Assembly (NCBI GenBank): GCA_903952805.1
Contig: CAJBHN010000365.1
Span: forward strand, 1 to 9,961
Direction: 5' to 3'
DNA from: an uncultured Myxococcales bacterium
GTDB lineage: Bacteria; Myxococcota; UBA727; VGSZ01
Length of the DNA stretch: 9,961 nt
The notes under the pieces were generated by a model. The model saw only the letters and a program-made list of their open reading frames with translations. It did not search any database and was not told the DNA's origin. Positions 1 through 6,287 of this stretch are shown piece by piece (positions within the stretch are counted from its first letter, which is position 1; every line of letters begins with the position of its first letter). Both the position numbers and the translations under genes were made by a program.

Positions 1-44
1 CGTCGTCGCCGTCGTCGCCGTCGTCGCTGGCCCGCCGTCGTCGT
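1..44. repeat. CGT/CGTCGTCGC triplet-type repeat at the left edge
   Basis: Three near-identical CGTCGTCGC units occupy 1-27, then a further run of CGT triplets at 36-44. Read in the frame of the binding-protein gene the first part gives Ser-Ser-Pro repeats and the second gives consecutive arginines. The 15-base junction CGTCGTCGCTGGCCC (19-33) recurs exactly at 933-947, just past the stop codon of the same gene. Confidence 0.7.
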
Positions 45-911
45 CCCGCCTGGGTATTGCCCGTGCTGGTGGCGGGCATCAGTTGTGCGCTGACAGCGGC
101 GTTGTTGGTGGTGCCACGCCTGCGGGGGCCGGCCGTCAGCGGCCCGCCGCTGGTGCTCGCCTGGCCACCGACGGTGTCACCGCTGGCCCTGCAAGACGAG
201 TTGCAGGTGCTGGACCGCTTGCTGGAGGAACAGACCGGTCGCCCCGTCGAGATTCGTCTGCAGCCCACCTACGACGCCGTCGTCGACGCCCTCAAAAACG
301 GCAGCGCTGGCTTTGGTGTCCTGCCACCATTCTTGTTTGTCTCGGCCCGTCGCGACATGCCTGGCATCGTGCCGCTGGCCACCAAGATGGTCGACGGCTC
401 CACCGGCAGCGACGGCGTCATCTTCGTCCGCGAAGACAGCGACGTCCGCGAACTGGCCGACCTCAAGGGCAAGACGTTTTGCTACCCCGACAAGAAGTCG
501 ACCACCGGCTACATCCTGGCGCGCGCCAAGATGCGCGAGGTCGGCCTTGACCCCGACGTCGACGTCACACCCCACTTCTCGGGCAACCACACCCAGGTGC
601 TGCAGGACATGACCGCGGGTGCCTGCGAGGCCGGCGCCACCTACTCGGGCGGCTACCTTGCCGCCGACCGCGCCGGCATTCCGGTGGGTCGCATGCGGCA
701 GCTGGTCATCACCGGCCGCTCGCCGCAGGACATGGTGGTGGCCGCGCCCACGACGTCAGCGGTGGATCGCGCCGCCCTCGGCAACGCGCTGCTCGCCCTC
801 GACCCCAAAAAGAGCCTGGGCCAAGACACCATCGGCACTCTCGAGCGTGTGTCGGGCTTCTCGGTGCCCCGGCTCAGCGACTACGACGCCCTGGTGAAGC
901 TGCTGCCCTGA
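3..911 (+). CDS. PhnD-like phosphate/phosphonate-family substrate-binding protein, membrane-anchored (5' partial)
   Basis: Periplasmic type-2 binding protein of the phosphate/phosphite/phosphonate ABC transporter family (PhnD-like). Numbering is from a TTG at 57. The family pattern is clear: FGVLPPFLFV near 86-95, the hinge segment DLKGKTFCYPDKKSTTGY at 135-152, REVGLDP at 160-166, HFSGNHTQVLQDM at 173-185 followed by GACEAGATYSG, and a C-terminal SGFSVPRLSDYDALVKLL. The frame stays open to the window edge: before the TTG it reads four arginines then Pro-Ala-Trp-Val, leading into a hydrophobic stretch (about residues 1-20). That is a positively charged n-region plus a signal anchor, and the TTG has no Shine-Dalgarno, so I favour a start before position 1. 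No lipobox Cys follows the hydrophobic segment. No permease or ATPase gene lies downstream; the next gene converges. It may therefore sense a ligand or serve a transporter encoded elsewhere. Ligand unknown. Family confident, start uncertain. Confidence 0.85.
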   Translation, partial: SSPSSPSSLARRRRPAWVLPVLVAGISCALTAALLVVPRLRGPAVSGPPLVLAWPPTVSPLALQDELQVLDRLLEEQTGRPVEIRLQPTYDAVVDALKNGSAGFGVLPPFLFVSARRDMPGIVPLATKMVDGSTGSDGVIFVREDSDVRELADLKGKTFCYPDKKSTTGYILARAKMREVGLDPDVDVTPHFSGNHTQVLQDMTAGACEAGATYSGGYLAADRAGIPVGRMRQLVITGRSPQDMVVAAPTTSAVDRAALGNALLALDPKKSLGQDTIGTLERVSGFSVPRLSDYDALVKLLP

Positions 912-940
912 CGTCGTCGTCGTCGTCGTCGTCGTCGTCG
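912..940. repeat. (CGT)n microsatellite directly after the stop codon
   Basis: Nine perfect CGT units plus CG follow the TGA stop of the binding-protein gene immediately. The tract is non-coding on both strands as annotated, since the next gene ends at 1038 on the minus strand. It leads into CTGGCCC, the same junction as in the repeat at the left edge of the window. It is likely prone to replication slippage. Confidence 0.85.
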
Positions 941-961
941 CTGGCCCTGCGCCACGCAGCA

Positions 962-1000
962 CACACAAATACGGCGCCCCGGGGGCGCCGTGCTTGTGTG
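962..1000. terminator. long hairpin between convergent genes, likely bidirectional terminator
   Basis: The core arms CGGCGCCCC (972-980) and GGGGCGCCG (982-990) are exact complements. The stem continues outward through A-T and T-G pairs, one A/C mismatch, then seven more pairs, CACACAA (962-968) against TTGTGTG (994-1000). It sits 50 bases after the plus-strand binding-protein gene and 37 bases after the minus-strand etfA stop. There is no clear U-tract on either side, so the termination role is inferred from position and stem strength. Confidence 0.65.
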
Positions 1001-1037
1001 CGGGTCAGAAGCCGTCAGGCCCAGACGGGACCGACGC

Positions 1038-1985
1038 TCACGCCTTGGCGGCCTTGAGGGCTTCGGTCAGTTCGGGGCAGACCTTGAAGAGGTCGGCGAC
1101 AAGGCCGTAGTCCGCCACCTGGAAGATGGGGGCTTCGGGCTCCTTGTTGATGGCCACGATGCACTTGCTGCCCTTCATGCCAGCGACGTGCTGGATGGCG
1201 CCAGAGATGCCGATGGCGATGTAGAGCTCGGGGGCCACGACCTTGCCGGTCTGACCGACCTGCCAGTCATTGGGCACCCAGCCGGCGTCGCACACGGCGC
1301 GCGACGCACCGATGGCGGCGGACAGCACGTCGGCCATGGGCTCGACGATGGTCTTGAAGCCCTCGGGGCCCTTCAAGCCACGGCCGCCAGCGACGATGAC
1401 GCGGGCGTCGGACAAGGCCGGGCGGTCCGAGACGACGGCGTCAAACGACACGAACGACATCTTGCTGGCGCCGGGGTCGGCGGCAAAGGCCGCGATGGTG
1501 CCGGCGGCGCCCGCGGCGGGGGCCGCGAACTCCGTGGGACGCACGGTGATGACCTTCGTGGCCGAGCTCACAGCGACGGTGCCGGTGATGTTGCCGGCCC
1601 ACATCGGGCGCTTGAAGGTGCTGTCGTTGACGACGGCGCTGATGTCCGACGCCATGCCGGCGTCGAGGCGGATGGCCACGCGGGGCATCAGGTCCTTGCC
1701 GGCGCCCGTCGCCGCAGCCCACACGTGGGTCGCGCCGATGGCGGTGGCGGCGTCGGCGATGACCTTGGCCCAGGGCTGGGCCGCGCGGTCCTTGACGCCG
1801 GGGTGCTCGGCGGTGTGCACGGTGGCGGCGAAGGGAGCGAGCTCGGCGGCGACGTCGCCAATGCCCTGGCCCAGCACGATGGCGTGGATGGTGCCGCCGA
1901 CCTTCTGGGCGGCGCTGACGGCGGCCAGGGTGGCCTTGACGAGTTTGCCGCCGGTGTGCTCGGCGACGATGAGATGGGTAGCCAT
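1038..1985 (-). CDS. etfA: electron transfer flavoprotein subunit alpha
   Basis: The 315-residue alpha subunit of ETF, which binds FAD and, with EtfB, carries electrons from acyl-CoA and other dehydrogenases toward ETF:quinone oxidoreductase. The N-terminal domain starts MATHLIVAEHTGGKL, as in the family. The C-terminal FAD domain is fully conserved: RVIVAGGRGLK (195-205), then ASRAVCDAGWVPNDWQVGQT (227-246), PELYIAIGISGAIQHVAGMK (252-271), INKEPEAPIFQVADYG (279-294) and ADLFKVCPEL. Ser228, Arg229, Thr246 and His266 align with the human flavin-contact residues Ser248, Arg249, Thr266 and His286. The length and these motifs fit the classical group-1 ETF rather than bifurcating forms, which usually differ in length and partner genes. 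The ATG at 1985 has AGGA at 1994-1997, 8 bases upstream. It lies 66 bp after etfB in the same direction, so the two form one operon. Confidence 0.97.
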   Translation of the reverse strand: MATHLIVAEHTGGKLVKATLAAVSAAQKVGGTIHAIVLGQGIGDVAAELAPFAATVHTAEHPGVKDRAAQPWAKVIADAATAIGATHVWAAATGAGKDLMPRVAIRLDAGMASDISAVVNDSTFKRPMWAGNITGTVAVSSATKVITVRPTEFAAPAAGAAGTIAAFAADPGASKMSFVSFDAVVSDRPALSDARVIVAGGRGLKGPEGFKTIVEPMADVLSAAIGASRAVCDAGWVPNDWQVGQTGKVVAPELYIAIGISGAIQHVAGMKGSKCIVAINKEPEAPIFQVADYGLVADLFKVCPELTEALKAAKA

Positions 1986-2051
1986 GAATTCAGTCCTGCA
2001 ACAAGAGGATGGAAGCGTTCAGAGGAGCAAAAGGCGCAGCTGACGACGTCG

Positions 2052-2798
2052 TCAGATGGCCTTGGCCTCGGTCTTGAGCTTGTGCACGAGGGTGGCGACG
2101 TCGGGCACCTTCTGGCCGGCCTGCTTGGCGGCGGGCTCTTCGTAGCCGACGACCTTGACCTTCAAGGTGGTGTTGAGGCCGAGGGACGACAGCTCGACCT
2201 CGTCGAGGGGCTTCTTCTTGGCCTTCATGATGCCGGGCAGCGAGGCGTAGCGGGGCTCGTTCAAGCGCAGGTCGGCGGTGATGACGCAGGGCAGGCTGCA
2301 CTTGACCGTCTCGAGGCCGCCGTCGGCTTCGCGCACGATGGTGGCGTTGCCGCCATCGATGGTGATGGTGTTGGCAAACGTGCCCTGGCCCCAGCCGAGC
2401 AGCTCGGCGAGCATCTGGGCGGCCTGGTTGTTGTCGTCGTCGATGGCCTGCTTGCCCATCAGCACCACGTCGGGCGCTTCCTTCTCGACGATCTTCTGCA
2501 AGATCTTGGCGACGCCATTGGCGTCGAGCTCGCCGTCGTTCTTGACGAGGATGGCGCGGTCGGCGCCCATGGCGAGGGCGGAGCGGAGCTGGGCGACGCT
2601 GTCGCTGCTGCCGATGGAGAGCACGACGACCTCGCCGCCATGCTTCTCTTTTTGGCGCAGGGCCTCTTCAACGGCGATCTCGTCGAAGGGGTTCATGATC
2701 ATGTTGACGCCGTCAGTCACGATCCCGCTCTTGTCGGCCTTGAGCTTGATCTTGGCTTCGTAGTCCGTCACGCGCTTGACGGTCACCAGGAACTTCAT
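2052..2798 (-). CDS. etfB: electron transfer flavoprotein subunit beta
   Basis: The 248-residue beta subunit of ETF, which holds a structural AMP and the loop that docks onto partner dehydrogenases. It opens MKFLVTVKRVTDYEAKIKLK, carries NMIMNPFDEIAVEEALR (32-48), GKQAIDDDNNQAAQMLAELLGW (115-136), and the signature READGGLETVKCSLPCVITA (156-175). The recognition loop LNEPRYASLPGIMKAKKKPL (179-198) is intact: Leu187 aligns with human Leu195, the anchor into acyl-CoA dehydrogenases, and Lys192/Lys195 align with the human methylated Lys200/Lys203. The start is supported by a strong AAGGAG (2806-2811) 7 bases upstream. It is first in the etfB-etfA operon. About 100 bases of leader separate it from a palindrome at 2900-2915 that may be an operator. 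Confidence 0.97.
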   Translation of the reverse strand: MKFLVTVKRVTDYEAKIKLKADKSGIVTDGVNMIMNPFDEIAVEEALRQKEKHGGEVVVLSIGSSDSVAQLRSALAMGADRAILVKNDGELDANGVAKILQKIVEKEAPDVVLMGKQAIDDDNNQAAQMLAELLGWGQGTFANTITIDGGNATIVREADGGLETVKCSLPCVITADLRLNEPRYASLPGIMKAKKKPLDEVELSSLGLNTTLKVKVVGYEEPAAKQAGQKVPDVATLVHKLKTEAKAI

Positions 2799-2834
2799 CG
2801 CCGCACTCCTTCAACAAGGTTTGATCTTCATCAG

Positions 2835-2877
2835 CCGACGGCGTCGTCGCCCATCGGCCAAGGGCCCGCGCCGTCGG
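2835..2877 (-). promoter_or_regulatory. inverted repeat (stem-loop) in the etfB leader
   Basis: A perfect 9-base inverted repeat, CCGACGGCG (2835-2843) and CGCCGTCGG (2869-2877), spans 25 loop bases. The loop itself holds a small GGCC/GGCC hairpin. If transcription starts near the palindrome at 2900-2915, this stem-loop lies in the untranslated leader of etfB, 23 bases before the Shine-Dalgarno. It does not cover that site and I match it to no riboswitch class. A role is inference. Confidence 0.35.
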
Positions 2878-2899
2878 AATGACGACGTCGGCCTCTGTG

Positions 2900-2915
2900 T
2901 TGACAAAAATGTCAA
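2900..2915. promoter_or_regulatory. perfect palindrome TTGACA-N4-TGTCAA upstream of etfBA, operator candidate
   Basis: TTGACA AAAA TGTCAA is an exact 6+4+6 inverted repeat, about 100 bases before the etfB start and 165 bases past the end of the lipoprotein gene. It is AT-rich against a GC-rich surround. The half-site TTGACA equals a sigma-70 -35 hexamer on either strand, but I found no good -10 at 16-18 bases on the etfB side. A dimeric repressor site (TetR- or GntR-like size) controlling etfBA is the likeliest reading, given that fatty-acid and branched-chain catabolic regulators often control ETF genes. The regulator is not identifiable here. Confidence 0.5.
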
Positions 2916-3026
2916 TCAAAAGCCGTGACGCCGGGTTAGCCGCTCCGCGTCAAGGTCGCAAGCCGGGGAAGCGACGATCCGCCACAGCCCGCGCTGCCGC
3001 GACCCCAATCGCCTTGCCGTAACGCA

Positions 3027-3056
3027 CCACGCCGGGAGCAGAGGCTCCCGGCGTGG
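3027..3056 (-). terminator. 13-bp hairpin downstream of the lipoprotein gene
   Basis: CCACGCCGGGAGC (3027-3039), loop AGAG, GCTCCCGGCGTGG (3044-3056): a perfect 13-base stem with a tetraloop, 24 bases past the lipoprotein stop on the minus strand. No U-run follows on that strand. Placement and stability suggest it ends the hydrolase-lipoprotein transcript and insulates the downstream etfBA promoter. Confidence 0.7.
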
Positions 3057-3080
3057 ACGACATCGCCAGTGCTTGCTGGA

Positions 3081-6000
3081 TCAGGGCAGGGTGACCGACA
3101 GGTCGTAGGTGTTTTCGCCGGCCGAGAAGCCGAACACCTCGACAAAGTACGTCCCCGCCTTGGGGGCCGTGCCGACGAAGCGCTCGCTGCCGGTGACACC
3201 GCTGCAGCTCGAGCACGACAACAGGTCGACCTGGGTGTCGGCGTCATCGGGGGTGTTGCTGCCGTCGGGGCCAAAGACCCGGATGTCGATGTCGCGGCCA
3301 AAGGCGTGGGTGTAGCTGGCGTCGACCTGGAAGGCCTGTCCCAGCGTCAACGACACGGAGTAAAAGTCCGCATTGCTCGGGCAGATGCGCATGGCCGCCA
3401 ACGACTCCGGCGGCGACAGCGGCGTTGGCACGATGAGCGTCAAATCGGTGGTGACCGGGTCGGTGATGGCGTCGTTTTTGTGGGTGCGGACGTCGGCGTC
3501 GTCGGTGGAGGTCCAGGTGTCGAAGCGGTCGTCGACGCAGGAGGCGTTTTGCGGCTCCGACAGTTCGATGCCCACCGAATAGGGCAGGCCCGCCGCCGGC
3601 TGGGTGCCAAACTCGGCCACGCGGATGATGAAACGGGTCGCGGCGTTGACCTGGCCCTGGACGACGTCGAGGGTGCCCGACAGGCTGACCCCCTTGGCGA
3701 TGGTGCGGTACAGGCCGCTGGTGCCCCGTTGCTCCAAAACCTCGATGTCGAGATCGGCGCTCACGTCGTGGCTCAGGGCCACTCGCAGCGTTCGATTGGC
3801 GGGCACATCGACGGCAAAGAAGTCGACGTTGAGCGAGCCCTCGCACATCACCAGTTGCGAGAGGGCATAGGAACCATCGGCCAGCACGCTGCCGTCGAGG
3901 CCGAAGGCGGCGTCGGCCGTGTTGTTGCCTTCAGCGCCGTCGTCGACACAACGCGCCGGCGTCGGCGTGATGCTCGGCGTCAGCGTGTAGCTGGTGGCGT
4001 TGGCGCCCGCCCCCGTCACGCGCAGGCCGTAGCGGCCCGCTGGCAACGACGAGGCCTGCAAACGCCGGTTTTGGCCGTTGGCTTCGTCTCCCTGCAGCAC
4101 GGCGCCGGTCGACGACACCAGCGACATGGTCAGTCCGGCGCCGATCAGGTTGGCGTCGAGGACGTCGCCGGTCTCCAGCTGGATGGCATAGAAGTCATCG
4201 TTGGTCGGGCAGCGCACGGCGGCGATGGCGGCGGTGGCCACCGGCGTGGCCCGCGTCATGGTGTTGTTGGGCTCGAAGGCGTCTTCGCTGCACGACACCG
4301 TCGAGATGGCAACGGTGTAGGTGTTGGCGTCGCCGAGGAAGCCAAAGACCTCGACGGTGTAGCTGCCGGCGGCGAGGTCTCTGATGATCAGTTCCTCATC
4401 GCTGATGCCCGACGAGCTCGTGATGAGGCCGCCGGCATTGTCACGCAGGTCGACGTCGAGGTCGCCAACGGCGTCGATGAAGCGCACCGAGATGCTGACG
4501 CTGCTGGCGCTGCCGACCGTGAAGCGAAAGAAGTCGGTGTCGTCGGCGCAGATGCGGCCGGCGGCCACGCTGCCGTCAGCGGCGACCAGACGGGGGCTGC
4601 CGACGCTGTCGGGCTCCAGGCCCCCCTCGGTGCAGGGGTCGGCGCCGGGTTCGGGGGTCAACGTCACCTGCAGGGTGTAGCTGGCCTCGGTGGTGCCAAG
4701 GGCGCCACGGACCTCGACGCGGTAGCTGCCGGCGTCGACGTCGGTGATGGTGAAGGTGCTGGTGCCTTCGCCCATGACGGCGCCCGAGGCATCAAAGACG
4801 CGGGCGCGCACATTGCTGCCGGTCAGGGCCACCACGACGTCGTCGAGGGCGGCGGCATTGAAGCGCCACTGATCGATATCGGCCGCGCAGATCTGGCCCG
4901 GCAGCAACGTTGCCGACGCCACCGCCGGCGCCTGGTCGGCGAGGTCGTTGGGCTCGGGGTCGGTCTGCACGCATGGCGGAGGCGCCGAACTCACGGTGGC
5001 TCGCAGCGAGTAGTCGACGTCGCCACCGGTGGCCCGCACGCGCACAAAGACGTCGCCGCCCACGGCATTATCGATGGTCGCCGGCGCCGTCGCCGTGCCC
5101 GACGCCAGCACGGTGCCGCCAGCGTTTTCCAGCGAGATGGTGGCCACGCCGCTGCCGGTCCCCGGCACCAGGCTGACGCTGACGTCGTCGCCGGCCGTCG
5201 TGGTGATGCGCCACAAGTCGACGTCGCTGCCGCAGATGGTGCCACTGCGGGCCTGGCCATTGGTGGCCAGCGCGAGGGCGGCGCCCGTGGCGTTGTTGGG
5301 CTCAGCGTCGATCTCGGTGCAGACCGCGGGCGGCACCACCGTGAGACGCAGCAAGTAGGAGGCCTCGACGGCGTCGTCGGCGCCTTCGACGCGCAAGCGG
5401 AACGTGCCGGCCGGCGCCGACGGCGTGGTCACCGAGGTGGCGCCGGTGGACAGCACGGTGCCCTGGCTGTTGAGCAGCGTCAGCGTCAGGCGTCCGCCGT
5501 CGACGATGAGGCTGGCGGTGATGGCGCCTTCGCCGGTGAAGGTGAATTCGTCGACGTCGGCGGGGCAGATGCTGCCGCTGTGCTCGTTGCCCGACGCGAT
5601 GGTGGCGGGGCTGCCGCCCTGCAGGGCGCTGTTGGGCTCGGTCTCGTCGCCGTCGACGCAGGTGGCCAGACAAGTCTTGCTGATGGTGTCGCACGAACCC
5701 GAGGCGCAGTGGGCGTCGACGACGCATTGCACGCAGACCTGGCTGCTGGTCTCGCACACCGGCGTGGTGCCGCCGCAGTTGAAGTCGCTGGTGCAGCCCT
5801 GGTCGGTGACGCAGGCGCGGGTCAGGTCGTCGCAGCGCTGGCCGTCACCGCAGTCGCTGGCTTGCAAGCACTCGACGCAGGAGCCCTTGCTGACGTCGCA
5901 GAAGCCGCGATCGCAATCGCTGTCCTGGCTGCAGCCGGCGACGTCACCGGTGCATTGGCGGGTGAAGGCGTTGCAGACGAGGCCGGGGCCACAGTCGACG

Positions 6001-6287
6001 TTGTCACGGCATTGGACGCAGACGCCGCTGCTCTCGTCGCAGAAGCCAGCGGCGCCGCACGAGTCGCTGGTGCAAGCGGCGACGCAGGTGTCGTCGGCGC
6101 AGGCCAGGCCGTCGGCACACGGCTGATTGATGGAGCAAGAGCCGACGTCGCGGGGGCCGACCTGCGTCGGATCACAGCCGGTGCCGCTGAGCGCCACCAC
6201 CAGGCCCAGCAGCAGCCCCACCAACGACGCGGGCTGGTGAAAACGGGGACGCGAGGGGGCGACGACAAGCTGGAGATCACCGTACAT
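3081..6287 (-). CDS. large Cys-rich lipoprotein with seven PPC-type repeats
   Basis: A 1068-residue exported protein of unknown function. Residues 1-38 form a lipoprotein-like signal: basic n-region (Arg13, Arg15), hydrophobic SLVGLLLGLVVALSG, and Cys38 in GTGC. Gly at -3 is a weak lipobox, so simple secretion is possible. Residues 51-206 hold seven four-Cys modules (C-x4-5-C-x4-6-C-x4-6-C, about 23 residues each), a style common in Myxococcota surface proteins. Residues 210-1067 hold seven PPC-like beta-sandwich modules starting near 210, 323, 439, 552, 666, 780 and 917, most with an EPN motif, then a Cys followed by a D-x-[FW] strand, and ending G-x-[YF]-x-[LV]-x-V. No peptidase or other catalytic domain is visible, so binding or adhesion is more likely than catalysis. 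The ATG at 6287 lies inside the end of the upstream hydrolase gene (11-bp overlap), implying translational coupling. Its own Shine-Dalgarno is weak. Confidence 0.88.
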   Translation of the reverse strand: MYGDLQLVVAPSRPRFHQPASLVGLLLGLVVALSGTGCDPTQVGPRDVGSCSINQPCADGLACADDTCVAACTSDSCGAAGFCDESSGVCVQCRDNVDCGPGLVCNAFTRQCTGDVAGCSQDSDCDRGFCDVSKGSCVECLQASDCGDGQRCDDLTRACVTDQGCTSDFNCGGTTPVCETSSQVCVQCVVDAHCASGSCDTISKTCLATCVDGDETEPNSALQGGSPATIASGNEHSGSICPADVDEFTFTGEGAITASLIVDGGRLTLTLLNSQGTVLSTGATSVTTPSAPAGTFRLRVEGADDAVEASYLLRLTVVPPAVCTEIDAEPNNATGAALALATNGQARSGTICGSDVDLWRITTTAGDDVSVSLVPGTGSGVATISLENAGGTVLASGTATAPATIDNAVGGDVFVRVRATGGDVDYSLRATVSSAPPPCVQTDPEPNDLADQAPAVASATLLPGQICAADIDQWRFNAAALDDVVVALTGSNVRARVFDASGAVMGEGTSTFTITDVDAGSYRVEVRGALGTTEASYTLQVTLTPEPGADPCTEGGLEPDSVGSPRLVAADGSVAAGRICADDTDFFRFTVGSASSVSISVRFIDAVGDLDVDLRDNAGGLITSSSGISDEELIIRDLAAGSYTVEVFGFLGDANTYTVAISTVSCSEDAFEPNNTMTRATPVATAAIAAVRCPTNDDFYAIQLETGDVLDANLIGAGLTMSLVSSTGAVLQGDEANGQNRRLQASSLPAGRYGLRVTGAGANATSYTLTPSITPTPARCVDDGAEGNNTADAAFGLDGSVLADGSYALSQLVMCEGSLNVDFFAVDVPANRTLRVALSHDVSADLDIEVLEQRGTSGLYRTIAKGVSLSGTLDVVQGQVNAATRFIIRVAEFGTQPAAGLPYSVGIELSEPQNASCVDDRFDTWTSTDDADVRTHKNDAITDPVTTDLTLIVPTPLSPPESLAAMRICPSNADFYSVSLTLGQAFQVDASYTHAFGRDIDIRVFGPDGSNTPDDADTQVDLLSCSSCSGVTGSERFVGTAPKAGTYFVEVFGFSAGENTYDLSVTLP

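Noticed and set aside
912..940. CGT tract as a CRISPR-like or insertion-sequence end
   Set aside because: It is a simple triplet microsatellite without spacers, terminal inverted repeats or a transposase gene nearby.
990..2882. 630-codon open frame on the plus strand across etfA and etfB
   Set aside because: It is antisense to two certain genes. High GC at third positions removes stops from the opposite strand, and the translation is low-complexity Gly/Ala/Asp/His-rich with no family motif.
2900..2905. TTGACA as a plain sigma-70 -35 box
   Set aside because: On neither strand is there a convincing -10 at 16-18 bases. The exact symmetry fits an operator better.
2713..2919. 68-codon minus-strand frame starting inside the palindrome upstream of etfB
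   Set aside because: It runs into etfB in another frame, has no Shine-Dalgarno I can see, and its later half is a frame-shifted reading of etfB. A short leader peptide cannot be excluded but is not supported.
3109..3315. Small plus-strand frames inside the lipoprotein gene
   Set aside because: They are antisense to PPC modules with no ribosome site or domain.
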